A stretch of 64,000 nt of DNA from positions 62,001 to 126,000 of the forward strand of contig CANLHK010000001.1 of NCBI GenBank assembly GCA_947490615.1. The letters are read 5' to 3'. This DNA comes from Planctomycetaceae bacterium (GTDB taxonomy: Bacteria; Planctomycetota; Phycisphaerae; Phycisphaerales; SM1A02). The translations under genes and the position numbers were made by a program. Positions 8,659 to 16,288 of the stretch are shown here, piece by piece (the first letter of the stretch is position 1; each line of letters opens with the position of its first letter). Below the pieces are notes generated by a model that saw nothing but the letters and a program-made list of their open reading frames with translations, had not been told where the DNA came from and made no database searches.

Positions 8659-9232
8659 CCTGTCGCTCCAGCGCCGAAGCGATGAACGCACGCCCAAATC
8701 GAACCATGCCCGCGACATCGGCTTCTGGAATGGCAAGCGCTGAAGCGACCTGTTGGTTGGTCAAACCGAAGACATAGCGAAATCGAATGATCTCCGCCGC
8801 CTCGGGTGACTCGTTCTCAAGCATCGCGACTTGCTCAAGCAGTCGGATCGCTTCTTCTCCAGTGCGCGCGGTCTGCGTGTCGCCAAGAGCCGCCGAGAGT
8901 TCGGCGATGCTCTGGTCCACGAAGATGGCCTTGCGCTTCTTCCGTGAGAAGGTCCGCGCCGCGTCAATAAGAAAGTGCTCCATCGCACGGGCGACCGCGC
9001 CAAAGAAGTGGCGGCGAGAGTTCCACTTCTTCTCGGGCTGTGCCACGAGCCGCAGATAAACCTCGTGCACCACCATCGTCGGCTCAAACTCATCGCGACG
9101 CGCTTCGCCCGCAATGGCCGACGCGGCCATCGCGCGGATGTCTCGGTACACAAGTGACCAGACTTCGTTCGCGGCGGCTGCGTCGCCCTCGGTTGCCCGG
9201 CGCAGGAGTTCCGTCAAGACAAGGGAGTGCAT
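8651..9232 (-). CDS. ECF-type sigma factor (Sigma70_ECF, TIGR02999-like)
   Basis: 193 residues from ATG 9232 (MHSLVLTELLRRATEGD), the usual start of this planctomycete-rich family; the longer ORF-track start adds an unrelated Arg-rich stretch. Conserved blocks include 'EPTMVVHEVYLRLV', 'WNSRRHFFGAVARAMEHFLIDAAR' and the region-4 helix 'VFGLTNQQVASALAIPEADV'. The gene overlaps the downstream kinase gene by 8 bases, implying translational coupling and a shared pathway. A Cache-type membrane sensor gene is divergently transcribed from a 52-base shared upstream region. Confidence 0.9.
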   Translation of the reverse strand: MHSLVLTELLRRATEGDAAAANEVWSLVYRDIRAMAASAIAGEARRDEFEPTMVVHEVYLRLVAQPEKKWNSRRHFFGAVARAMEHFLIDAARTFSRKKRKAIFVDQSIAELSAALGDTQTARTGEEAIRLLEQVAMLENESPEAAEIIRFRYVFGLTNQQVASALAIPEADVAGMVRFGRAFIASALERQDG

Positions 9233-9284
9233 CGCATCGAATCGTACCAACCGCTTCACCACCGTTGCGCGGTACGCTTCTCCG

Positions 9285-10385
9285 ATGCGCTCGCTTCTTT
9301 CTTCAGTCCGCCTTCGTCTGCTCGCCTGCTGCCTCATCGCTGCCCTCGGTCCGCTCGCGGCCGTTGCCTACATCACGGCGAGCCGCGCAGGCGATTCAGC
9401 TGAACGCACCGCCATCGCCTCGATGGCCGCGATCGCTGAGGCCCGCGGCGCGCAGCTCGATGCCTATGGGCGTGAGCGGTTTCGCAGCGTGTCGAGCCTG
9501 GCCAGCGCGCCTGCATTCACGGACGCCGCGGTCGCGCTCGCGGCGACCTACGCGGCCGATGGCACACGAGACGACGCCGCCTACACCGCTGCGCTCGAAC
9601 CGCACAAGGCACACCTTGACGGGGTCGCGAAGTCCTGCGAATTCACTTCCATGCTGCTCATCGACGCCAGCGGACGCGTGGTGTACACGACGGGCGAGTC
9701 GCCCCTGCTCCATCACGCTCTCAGAGAGGCCCCGCTTGCCGGACTGGGCGTTTCGCGCGCTGTGGAACGGGTCCGCAGCGACCGTGCCACACAACTTTCG
9801 CCTCCATCGTTCGCGACCGAGGGAGCACCGGCTTCGCTCGAGGTCGTCGGACCCCTCCTGAAGGGTGACGAGCTTGTCGGATTTGTGGCGGTGACGCTCG
9901 ATCGCGCAGAGCTCGCGGCCATCGTCTCCGACTACACGGGACTCGGCCGCACGGGCGACATCGTTGGCGTCTGCCGCATTGGCGCTGAGATGGCGATCAC
10001 CACGCCGACGCGCGCAGACCGTGACGCTGCCTACACGCAACGGATCAAACTCGGCGCGAGCGAAGGCCGACGCTTGCAGGAACTCGTGTACGGCAGCCCG
10101 TTTCGGGGACGCGGAACTGACCTCGCTGGAAACGAAGTCGTCGGAGCGTGGGTCCGCGTGCCCTCACTGCGTTGGGGGCTCGGGGTCACCCAGCAGGTCG
10201 ATGAGGCGCTCGCTCTGACGCGAAGCCAGGAAGAGGTCGTCAAGACCGTCGCCATGGCGTCGATCCCGCCCGTCATCGTGCTGGCGTTGGCAACAGCCTG
10301 GTCGATCCGTCGGCGCCCCACGATGAGTACGCCTCAAGTCAGCCAATCGCAACAACGCACCGCCGACCCGACCAGCGTTGCCTGA
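9285..10385 (+). CDS. Membrane-anchored Cache-type sensor without output domain
   Basis: 366 residues from ATG 9285 (MRSLLSSVRLRLLACC); the ORF-track start lies inside the divergent sigma-factor gene. Layout: membrane helix at about 10-30, a large extracytoplasmic region with a double-Cache look ('CEFTSMLLIDASGRVVYTTGE', 'GYTGLGRTGDIV'-like segment, 'GAWVRVPSLRWGLGVTQQVDEAL'), a second helix near the end (VIVLALATAWSI), then only about 25 cytoplasmic residues. Such ligand-binding modules normally continue into HAMP, kinase, GGDEF or chemotaxis domains; none follows here. Its position opposite the ECF/kinase pair suggests it could feed that system or partner with another membrane protein. The ligand is unknown. 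Confidence 0.75.
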   Translation: MRSLLSSVRLRLLACCLIAALGPLAAVAYITASRAGDSAERTAIASMAAIAEARGAQLDAYGRERFRSVSSLASAPAFTDAAVALAATYAADGTRDDAAYTAALEPHKAHLDGVAKSCEFTSMLLIDASGRVVYTTGESPLLHHALREAPLAGLGVSRAVERVRSDRATQLSPPSFATEGAPASLEVVGPLLKGDELVGFVAVTLDRAELAAIVSDYTGLGRTGDIVGVCRIGAEMAITTPTRADRDAAYTQRIKLGASEGRRLQELVYGSPFRGRGTDLAGNEVVGAWVRVPSLRWGLGVTQQVDEALALTRSQEEVVKTVAMASIPPVIVLALATAWSIRRRPTMSTPQVSQSQQRTADPTSVA

Positions 10386-10445
10386 TTGGCCTACGGCGTC
10401 GATTCAACGATCCATCGCATCCGCACCGCACTGGGCCAATGAGAA

Positions 10446-10481
10446 GCGCGGAGCCACGAGGTTTCCCTCGCGGCTCCGCGC
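10446..10481 (-). terminator. Hairpin terminator behind the PEP-CTERM-like gene
   Basis: Stem GCGCGGAGCC/GGCTCCGCGC, one mismatch, then CGAGG/CCTCG around a TTTC loop. It lies 18 bases after the stop of the minus-strand gene. The minus-strand 3' tail is TTCTCATT, a weak U-tract. A near-identical hairpin lies at 11439-11474. Confidence 0.6.
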
Positions 10482-10498
10482 ATCAGCAAGCAGAATTC

Positions 10499-11077
10499 TC
10501 AACGACGCCGTCGACCAGTCAACCCCGCGAGGGCGAGAAGTGCGACAGCTCCAGGAGCTGGTGCTGGTGGCTGGACTTGTCCGCCACCAGAAACCGGTGC
10601 TCCCGTTGCATCAACGAACGCGAGAGGACTGTCGGTACCGCCCTTGATGAAGAACGCTTCACTCTGCGAGTCTTGCGCCGCAGAGAAGAGCACCGCGGTG
10701 TAGGTACGACCTGCACGGAGCTCGATGGGCGCTGCTGAGAACATGATCGGCGACCAGCTCTGCGTGAAATCCGCTGGCGAGAGCGTCAGCGTCAGCAGAT
10801 TCACGGCGCTGCCAAAATCGCTGAATAGGCCTTCGTAAATCGAGAAAGTGATGCTCGCGCTGGTCTGTGGACCACGCTTCATCGTGAGCAGCGCGCCGCC
10901 GATGTCGGCGACATCTTGGCTGACGGAGTAAGTCCAGTGCTGCGTGTGATTCACATCACACTGCACTTGAGCTCCTGTCTGACCTGTGGACACAAAGATT
11001 GATGCCTCAGCAGCAGCCGCAAACGCCGACAGAGCGATGGCGGCGCACACCGTTGAACGAAACAACTGCGTACGCAT
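10499..11077 (-). CDS. Secreted protein with PEP-CTERM-like sorting tail
   Basis: 192 residues from ATG 11077, which has GGGGAA 8 bases upstream and begins with a signal peptide (MRTQLFRSTVCAAIALSAFAAAAEA). The mature part is a beta-rich domain of about 145 residues with the look of DUF4465/choice-of-anchor proteins ('LTLSPADFTQSWSPI', 'LRAGRTYTAVLFS'). The C-terminus reads PAPAPGAVALLALAGLTGRRRR: a PEP-like motif, a short hydrophobic stretch and a basic end. This is the sorting tripartite structure used by exosortase systems, in a variant common in Phycisphaerae. No exosortase gene is in this window. The longer ORF-track start is unlikely because it would bury the signal peptide. Confidence 0.8.
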   Translation of the reverse strand: MRTQLFRSTVCAAIALSAFAAAAEASIFVSTGQTGAQVQCDVNHTQHWTYSVSQDVADIGGALLTMKRGPQTSASITFSIYEGLFSDFGSAVNLLTLTLSPADFTQSWSPIMFSAAPIELRAGRTYTAVLFSAAQDSQSEAFFIKGGTDSPLAFVDATGAPVSGGGQVQPPAPAPGAVALLALAGLTGRRRR

Positions 11078-11438
11078 GATGGATTTCCCCGACAAGACCG
11101 AATTGAACTTTTGAGACTCGCAAAAGCGCGCCTCGACGGGCGCGCTTGCTTCTGAACCTCTCAGTTCTCTCTGCGCTCGCTCATACAACACGAGCGAATA
11201 CTGCGCCGAGAGAGACTGCGTGGATCGGATCATGTCGCGCGAGCGTTTGAACGCAAGTGACACGCGTCGGATTGTTGAAGGAGAGTTGAGGCGCGAACGC
11301 GATGCTTCGTTATGGAGTGTGGCGTTGCGATCGGGCTGGCCTGAAGCGCGCGCTCAGAGTTCGCGACTGAGCTGTCTCAAAGCTCCTCCAAGAATGCCTC
11401 CGCGTCGAAGTCTCAAAGTCCTGAACACCCAAAAAGAA
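11078..11438. other. Non-coding stretch upstream of the PEP-CTERM-like gene
   Basis: 361 bases between the secreted-protein start and the 11439 hairpin. The short ORFs here (for example 11220-11498 +) show no domain, signal or credible Shine-Dalgarno sequence. It most likely holds the promoter and leader of the minus-strand gene; no clear -35/-10 pair was identified. Confidence 0.4.
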
Positions 11439-11474
11439 GCGCGGAGCAGTGAGGTTTCCCTCGCTGCTCCGCGC
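11430..11474 (-). terminator. Strong minus-strand terminator, paralogous to the 10446 hairpin
   Basis: 16-bp stem GCGCGGAGCAG(U/G)GAGG around a TTTC loop (11439-11474), followed on the minus strand by TTCTTTTTG. The stem differs from the 10446-10481 hairpin by only a few paired changes (AGCC/GGCT versus AGCAG/CTGCT), which keep the structure. It implies a minus-strand transcript arriving from 11.5-12.3 kb. Confidence 0.75.
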
Positions 11475-11747
11475 ATCACAGCACGATTGGGGGCCTGAAG
11501 CGATCCCGCGCTTCGAGCCACGTGTGGCATGGGCTCCACTGGTTTTTCGTAGGTAGTACGCGGCCTGTCAGACGCGCATTTCCCTCCCTACGGTCCTTGG
11601 ATCCCTAGTCCTGTCTCTTCGGCAAGTGAGGCGCCCATTGCTGGGGTCCCTAAGGCTTCACTCGCGCACTGTCCCTTTTTCCTAACTGCCACAACCAAAC
11701 CGCGCCTGAGAGCGGTCCAAAGATCCGAGTCCTGTGTCCAGCAGGGC
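11475..11747. other. Non-coding stretch, nothing recognised
   Basis: 273 bases between a possible small ORF and the minus-strand terminator. The ORFs in this stretch (11588-11776 -, 11354-11539 -) have no recognisable features. It could be the 3' untranslated part of a minus-strand transcript ending at 11430. Confidence 0.35.
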
Positions 11748-12149
11748 TCAGTTCCGCGGCACGAAGAGTGCGACATGCATCGCAGCTCCAGTGACCGTAG
11801 GCTCGCTTCTTTCGCGCATCAACTTCCGCGTGCCAGCGCTTCCAGAGTGAACTCTAGAAGCTTCCGCTGACATTCCTTGAAGTTGGTCGGAAACGCCAAC
11901 TTCCTCAGAAGAGTTCTGCGCGGACGAAACGACCGCGTTGGACTCACTCTGACCGTGCGCTAGGTTCAGGCCTTCGCCTGCGCCGAGCCCGATCAGGAGT
12001 GTCGGGAGACACACCGCAAGAAACAATACAACTCGAGGGGCCCGAGGAGCAAAATGCTGCCAAGAACCACTCACCTCCCGGAACAACCGGGAAGTCCTAT
12101 CGTGCGACGACAAAACGCGTCGCGTCGAAGTTCCACGTTCGACAAACAT
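11748..12149 (-). CDS. Possible small membrane or secreted protein, unrecognised
   Basis: 133 residues. The N-terminus is arginine-rich and is followed by one hydrophobic segment (VVLFLAVCLPTLLIGLGAG, about 40-58) and a possible signal-peptidase site near 'LAHGQ'. The remainder is Ser/Glu-rich and hydrophilic. Codon use is less G/C-biased at third positions than in the flanking genes. A minus-strand terminator lies about 270 bases downstream, which would fit a real transcript. No homolog is recognised, and the ORF could be fortuitous. Confidence 0.3.
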   Translation of the reverse strand: MFVERGTSTRRVLSSHDRTSRLFREVSGSWQHFAPRAPRVVLFLAVCLPTLLIGLGAGEGLNLAHGQSESNAVVSSAQNSSEEVGVSDQLQGMSAEASRVHSGSAGTRKLMRERSEPTVTGAAMHVALFVPRN

Positions 12150-12339
12150 ATGAGGGTCACTCTCTCCCTTTGAGGGACCCTCCCTCCGAGATCGAACATG
12201 CCCTGCCTTCGCGCGCCGTCAACGCACAATTCTGAAAACAGTCGTCTTTTTGGGTAGCGCGCCATAACGGTCTGTTGGGCTTGTGTTTGCGCCCGAAAAT
12301 TCTCAGGACCATCGGGTGGACAACTCTGGAACCGAGGCC

Positions 12340-12374
12340 AAAAACGGAAAGGGGCGGTCCTTGTGGACCGCCCC
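12340..12374 (-). terminator. Terminator of the first flagellin gene
   Basis: 10-bp perfect stem GGGGCGGTCC/GGACCGCCCC with a four-base loop (12351-12374). On the minus strand it is followed by TTTCCGTTTTT. It lies 66 bases after the flagellin stop codon. Confidence 0.88.
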
Positions 12375-12440
12375 CTCTTTCTCGTGTTGTTCCCCTAAAG
12401 GTGAACCTGTCGGGGTTCCTCCGCCCCTCGCTGTCGGGTT

Positions 12441-13913
12441 TTAGCCGAGGAGCGAGAGGACCTGCTGGGGAGCGCTGTTGGCAAGGGCCAAGGCCTGGGT
12501 CGCAGCCTGCGAGAGGATCTGCGAACGAGTCATGGTTGCCGTTTCCGCTGCAAAGTCGGTGTCACGAATGGCACTCTCTGCTGCAGTGGTGTTCTCAAGC
12601 GCGATGCCAAGACTGGAGATCGTTGCACCGACGACGTTCTTCTGGAACGCGCCGAGACGACCGCGGAGACTGGAGACCTGCTTGATGGCAGAGTCAATGA
12701 CGTCCTGAGCCTTCGAGAGGTCGCCGTTCTGAACGTTGGCAAGACCACCCGACTTGAGGTCGGAGAGGAAGCCTGCCTCATTACCACCGAGGTTACCCGT
12801 GGTGACGGTCTCGATACCGAGCGAGACCTTACCAGCGAGGTTCACCGACGGAGCGAGGTTGAAGTTCGCACCACCGCTGGTGATGTGGAAAGTCTGCGTT
12901 CCGCCGACGTCGTTCATTGTGCTCGTACCGTCGAAGGTGATCGAGACATCGAAGCCGTCGCTCGAAACGCGGGCAGTCAGGCCGTCCGTAGTGGCCGAGG
13001 TGCCGTTGATGAGCACAGTTGCGTTGCGACCCGCATCCTTGAGATCGCCGACGGCTGCGCCGCCAGTCGCTGCTGCAAAGATGAAGTCCGTGGCGCCCTG
13101 GTTCGAGAGCTCCTTGACACGCACGAACGAATCGCTTCCGTAGGCCGTGGAGTTGATCGAGACGCGATCGGCCGCAGAGGCCGACTGCACCGCGGAGATT
13201 CCCAGGGCGTCCTTGAAGCTGTTGATCGCGGTGAGGATGTCGGTCTGCGAGGTGCCCGAGGCGAAGGTGAACTGCTGCACACCCTTCGTTCCCGTGATTT
13301 CGAAGCTGACTTCACCCGAACCACCGTTGGCGAAGTTCGCACCCGTCGACAGGAACACAGCACCGGTCTGGGCTGACTCAAGGACGGTGATGGTCACTGC
13401 GCGGGCAGTGCCGTCATCCGAGAGCTTGGCAGCGTTGACCGTCACGTCCGTGAGGAGCGTGTCGTCCACACCGCTGACCGTGTAGTCGAAGTTGCCGTTC
13501 AGGAGCTTGGTGCCCTGGAAGCTGGTGGCGTTGGCGATACGGTCGATGGTCTGAAGGATCGAGTCGATCTGGAGCTGATTTGCATCGCGCTCTTCCTTCG
13601 ACACGCCTGCCTCGTTGGCGGTGGCGCCCACGAGACCCTGCAGTTCGACGAGCATGTTCGAGACTTCCTGCAGACCACCTTCGGCGACGTTCACGACCTG
13701 CTCAGCGCGCTGAGAGTTCGAGATGGCGCTGTTGATGGCCGACTTCTCCGCACGGAGATTCTCCGATGCGATGAGGCCTGCGGGGTCGTCTGCACCACGA
13801 TTGATGCGAAGACCGGTCGACAGGCGTTGCAGGCTCTGAGCCATGCCCTTGTTCTGGTTGCCCAGCACGCGCTGAGCAATGAGTGACGGAATGTTCTGAT
13901 TGATACGACTCAT
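12441..13913 (-). CDS. Flagellin (first copy)
   Basis: 490 residues from ATG 13913, preceded by GGAGGA; the ORF-track start adds 41 unrelated residues. This is the structural protein of the flagellar filament. The conserved N-terminal D0/D1 domain is clear (MSRINQNIPSLIAQRVLGNQ, 'LQRLSTGLRINRGADDPAGLIASE') and so is the C-terminal D1/D0 ('SSLRGRLGAFQKNVVGATIS', 'AESAIRDTDFAAETATMTR', ending 'ANSAPQQVLSLLG'). The central 250 residues form a variable surface domain with flagellin-IN-like segments. It is monocistronic, with a 377-base leader and its own terminator. Its ribosome binding site lies inside CACGGAGG, a match to the CsrA recognition core, suggesting translational repression by the CsrA encoded nearby. 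Confidence 0.95.
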   Translation of the reverse strand: MSRINQNIPSLIAQRVLGNQNKGMAQSLQRLSTGLRINRGADDPAGLIASENLRAEKSAINSAISNSQRAEQVVNVAEGGLQEVSNMLVELQGLVGATANEAGVSKEERDANQLQIDSILQTIDRIANATSFQGTKLLNGNFDYTVSGVDDTLLTDVTVNAAKLSDDGTARAVTITVLESAQTGAVFLSTGANFANGGSGEVSFEITGTKGVQQFTFASGTSQTDILTAINSFKDALGISAVQSASAADRVSINSTAYGSDSFVRVKELSNQGATDFIFAAATGGAAVGDLKDAGRNATVLINGTSATTDGLTARVSSDGFDVSITFDGTSTMNDVGGTQTFHITSGGANFNLAPSVNLAGKVSLGIETVTTGNLGGNEAGFLSDLKSGGLANVQNGDLSKAQDVIDSAIKQVSSLRGRLGAFQKNVVGATISSLGIALENTTAAESAIRDTDFAAETATMTRSQILSQAATQALALANSAPQQVLSLLG

Positions 13914-14290
13914 GACAACTGTCCTCCGTGATATGCCGGGACTCCGGCTGGTTCGTTTCGACCGCCCCGCCTTGGGGCGTTCGCGCCCTCCGCGCATGCG
14001 GTGGTCTCTCTCGGTTGCTTGCCGGTCCTCCAGCAAGTCCGAACGATGATGAAGGCGCGTCCTGCACCCAGTGCTTGGCGGGACTGAGGTTCCCGACGCC
14101 GTTGAGATCGGAGGAGCACAGGGGTGACTTCACGGGCAGCCTGCATTTCCCGCCCGATTCGCCGTGGGAAGAGTCGGATGGGGAAAAAGCCCGCCACTTC
14201 TGCGCGTCGCGACGGACCTGCGGACTCGCCCCACGAGTTACCGAGCCGCGACGGCGAGTTCGAGACGGGTTTCGGAAGGCCGATTGAGCC
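13914..14290 (-). other. Long leader/promoter region of the first flagellin gene
   Basis: 377 bases without a gene between the second flagellin's terminator and the first flagellin's start. It must hold the promoter of the first flagellin. I found no convincing sigma-28 (TAAA-N15-GCCGATAA) or sigma-54 element in it. On the minus strand it carries a small hairpin with GGAGGA in the loop (14018-14037) and a GGA-containing Shine-Dalgarno sequence. Confidence 0.5.
13923..13930 (-). promoter_or_regulatory. Putative CsrA site at flagellin-1 ribosome binding site
   Basis: On the minus strand the sequence is CACGGAGG, matching the CsrA core CANGGANG and overlapping the Shine-Dalgarno sequence 9 bases before the start codon. 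A second GGA element, in the loop of a CTTGC/GCAAG hairpin, lies at 14018-14037. Paired sites of this kind allow a CsrA dimer to block ribosome entry. Confidence 0.5.
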
Positions 14291-14324
14291 AAAAATGCGA
14301 CCGCCCAGCAGATGCTGGGCGGTC
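14291..14324 (-). terminator. Terminator of the flgL-fliW-csrA-flagellin operon
   Basis: Perfect 12-bp palindromic stem GACCGCCCAGCA/TGCTGGGCGGTC (14299-14324), with TTTTT following on the minus strand. It lies 49 bases after the second flagellin stop codon. Confidence 0.88.
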
Positions 14325-14373
14325 GGGAGGGTCAGTCAGGTTGAAGGAGCAGGTCCCAATGGACTCCCCACGA

Positions 14374-15843
14374 TTACTGGAGGAGCCTGAGCACATTCTG
14401 CGAACTCGAGTTCGCGGTCGCAAGGACCGAGGTGCCGGCCTGCTGAAGGATCTGGGCTCGGGTCATGGCGGCAGTCTCAGCGGCGAAGTCCGTGTCGCGG
14501 ATCTTCGATTCGCTCGAGGTGATGTTCTCAAGACCAACCTGCAAGCTGCGTGAGTTGGTCTGCAGCGTGTTGCGCTCGAAGGCGCCGAGTCGTCCACGAA
14601 GAATCGAAACTTCCGTGATCGCAGCGCTCAGCACATCGCTTGCTTCCGCTGTCCTTCCGAGCGCCAGCGCATTGGGCTGGCCACTCTTGAGACTGTCGAG
14701 GAAGAAGCGCCCGCCTTCGATGGTGGTGCCACCGATGCGGCTCGCCGCCACCGACTTGATGCCGATACCGACTTGTTGCGCGGTGGTGATCGACGGTCCG
14801 AGTTGGAAGGTCGCTCCACCACCCGTGATGTTGAAGTTCGACGGCGTTCCGCTCACGGTCGTCGCAAAGAGATCACTGAGTTCGACATCGATGGCCAACG
14901 CTGGCGTGTTCAAGGCCACCGCGGTGCCGTTGCCGGTCGCCAGGGCACCGTTGATGATCGCCGCCACATCGCGACCTGTGTCACGCTGCGTCGCTGTACC
15001 ACCTGGTGCGCTGTAGGTCTGGAAGAATGCGCCACCCTGTCCAATGCGACGGACCGAGACAAACGAATCGCTGCCGTAGTCGGTCGAGTTGAAGTAGATG
15101 CCTGAGAGCATGCTCGCGCTGTTGCGAAGCGCTGCGCTGATACCTGTCGTGTCGCGCACGGTGTTGACCGCAGCAAGGACGGCGGAGAGCGCGGTGCCCG
15201 ACACAAAGGTCAGCGTCTGCACACCGAGATTGCCCGCGAGTTCAAGCGTGACGCTTGAAGCCAGCGTGCCCGTCGCGGCCGAGAGGAAGAGCTGCCCAGT
15301 TTGCGCGGACTGCGTGACTTCCACCGAGACAGCGATGGAAGGATTGCTTCCAAACTGCACGCCGTGGATGTCCACGCCGTCGATGTCGACCGCGTTGATG
15401 CCGCTCGTGACATACTCCAAGGAGCCATTGAGCAGTTGCAGACCCGCGAACGAAGCCGTGTTGGAAATGCGCGTGATCGATTCGACCGCGCTGTCGATCT
15501 CCAACTGGTTGGCCTGGATTTCCTCTTCGCTGATGCCGCCCGTGTTGGCGCTGTTCACCACGAGACTCTTGATCGAGTTGAGCAGGTCGGCGACCTCGGC
15601 GAGGTAGCCTTCGGTCGTTGCGATGACCGAGCTTGCGCGCTCCGAGTTGTCGATCGCTTGTCCGATGCCCCTGATCTCCGAACGCAAGCGCTCGGACACA
15701 ATCAGGCCAGCGGGATCATCGGCGCCGCGGTTGATCCGCAGGCCAGTGGCGAGGCGTTGGAGGCGAGTAGAGAGGTCGACATTCGATCGCGCGAGGTTGT
15801 TCTGTGCGATGAGCGACGGGACGTTGGTATTGATGCGAGCCAT
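14374..15843 (-). CDS. Flagellin (second copy)
   Basis: 489 residues from ATG 15843 with the strong ribosome binding site AAGGAGGA; the ORF-track start runs back through csrA. N-terminus MARINTNVPSLIAQNNLARS and 'RLATGLRINRGADDPAGLIV'; C-terminus 'SILRGRLGAFERNTLQTNSR', 'ESKIRDTDFAAETAAMTRAQ', ending 'ANSSSQNVLRLLQ'. It is clearly paralogous to the first flagellin at both ends but diverged in the central surface domain. The gene starts 28 bases after the csrA stop. The ribosome binding site is CAAGGAGG, again matching the CsrA core, so the filament protein and its likely translational repressor are made from one transcript. Confidence 0.95.
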   Translation of the reverse strand: MARINTNVPSLIAQNNLARSNVDLSTRLQRLATGLRINRGADDPAGLIVSERLRSEIRGIGQAIDNSERASSVIATTEGYLAEVADLLNSIKSLVVNSANTGGISEEEIQANQLEIDSAVESITRISNTASFAGLQLLNGSLEYVTSGINAVDIDGVDIHGVQFGSNPSIAVSVEVTQSAQTGQLFLSAATGTLASSVTLELAGNLGVQTLTFVSGTALSAVLAAVNTVRDTTGISAALRNSASMLSGIYFNSTDYGSDSFVSVRRIGQGGAFFQTYSAPGGTATQRDTGRDVAAIINGALATGNGTAVALNTPALAIDVELSDLFATTVSGTPSNFNITGGGATFQLGPSITTAQQVGIGIKSVAASRIGGTTIEGGRFFLDSLKSGQPNALALGRTAEASDVLSAAITEVSILRGRLGAFERNTLQTNSRSLQVGLENITSSESKIRDTDFAAETAAMTRAQILQQAGTSVLATANSSSQNVLRLLQ

Positions 15844-15849
15844 GGCAAT

Positions 15850-15857
15850 CCTCCTTG
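15850..15857 (-). promoter_or_regulatory. Putative CsrA site at flagellin-2 ribosome binding site
   Basis: Minus-strand CAAGGAGG matches CANGGANG and is itself the Shine-Dalgarno sequence, 6 bases from the flagellin start codon. Confidence 0.5.
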
Positions 15858-15871
15858 ACTGAGAGGCCCGG

Positions 15872-16183
15872 TCAGGCGGTCTCGCGCCTGCTGGTCTGGG
15901 TTGCCGCGAGCTTCGCGGCTGTGGGCAGGACCGTCCCGCCCGAGGGAGCCTTCGCGCCGCGTGCATGCGCACGAGGACGAAGTAAGCCGAGTTCACCGCG
16001 GAACGCCGCAGCTTGCTCGTTCTCATTCTTGATGGCGTCGTACACCTCTTTGCGGTGCACAGCCACTGTTGCAGGCGCTTTGATGCCGATTCGCACCTTG
16101 TCGCCTCGAATGTCCACGATCGTGAGTTCGACGTCATCGCCGATCATGATCGTTTCGTCGATCTGCCTGGAGAGCACCAGCAT
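15872..16183 (-). CDS. csrA: Carbon storage regulator CsrA with C-terminal extension
   Basis: 103 residues; CsrA is normally 60-75. The first 60 residues are canonical: [17 protein letters not shown], '[22 protein letters not shown]'. The RNA-contacting residues L4, R6 and R44 are all present. The additional ~40 residues are basic and Pro/Ala-rich ([12 protein letters not shown]...), and could be disordered RNA-binding sequence or a FliW contact. CsrA homodimers bind GGA motifs in mRNA leaders and block or stabilise them. Gene order fliW-csrA-flagellin and GGA motifs in the relevant leaders strongly suggest control of flagellin synthesis, as worked out for Hag in Bacillus subtilis. Its own leader holds three CANGGANG motifs, suggesting autoregulation. 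Confidence 0.95.
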   Translation of the reverse strand: MLVLSRQIDETIMIGDDVELTIVDIRGDKVRIGIKAPATVAVHRKEVYDAIKNENEQAAAFRGELGLLRPRAHARGAKAPSGGTVLPTAAKLAATQTSRRETA

Positions 16184-16194
16184 GATGCGGGCTC

Positions 16195-16234
16195 CTTCCT
16201 TGTGGGCATCCGTGCCCGTGAGAGTTCATCCATG
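16195..16234 (-). promoter_or_regulatory. Cluster of three CsrA-type motifs in the csrA leader
   Basis: Reading the minus strand towards csrA there are CATGGATG (16234-16227), CACGGATG (16214-16207) and CAAGGAAG (16202-16195). Each matches CANGGANG. The middle one sits in a perfect small hairpin GGGCA-CGGA-TGCCC (16217-16204) that presents GGA in the loop, the preferred CsrA geometry. The last one overlaps the csrA ribosome binding site. Confidence 0.65.
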
Positions 16235-16288
16235 TCACGCTGGCATTTGCCAGCACGCCATCTATCCCGGACTGACACAACGCACGCG

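Noticed and set aside
10499-11077. Complete PEP-CTERM/exosortase locus
   Set aside because: Only the tail signal is present; no exosortase or EPS gene was found in this window.
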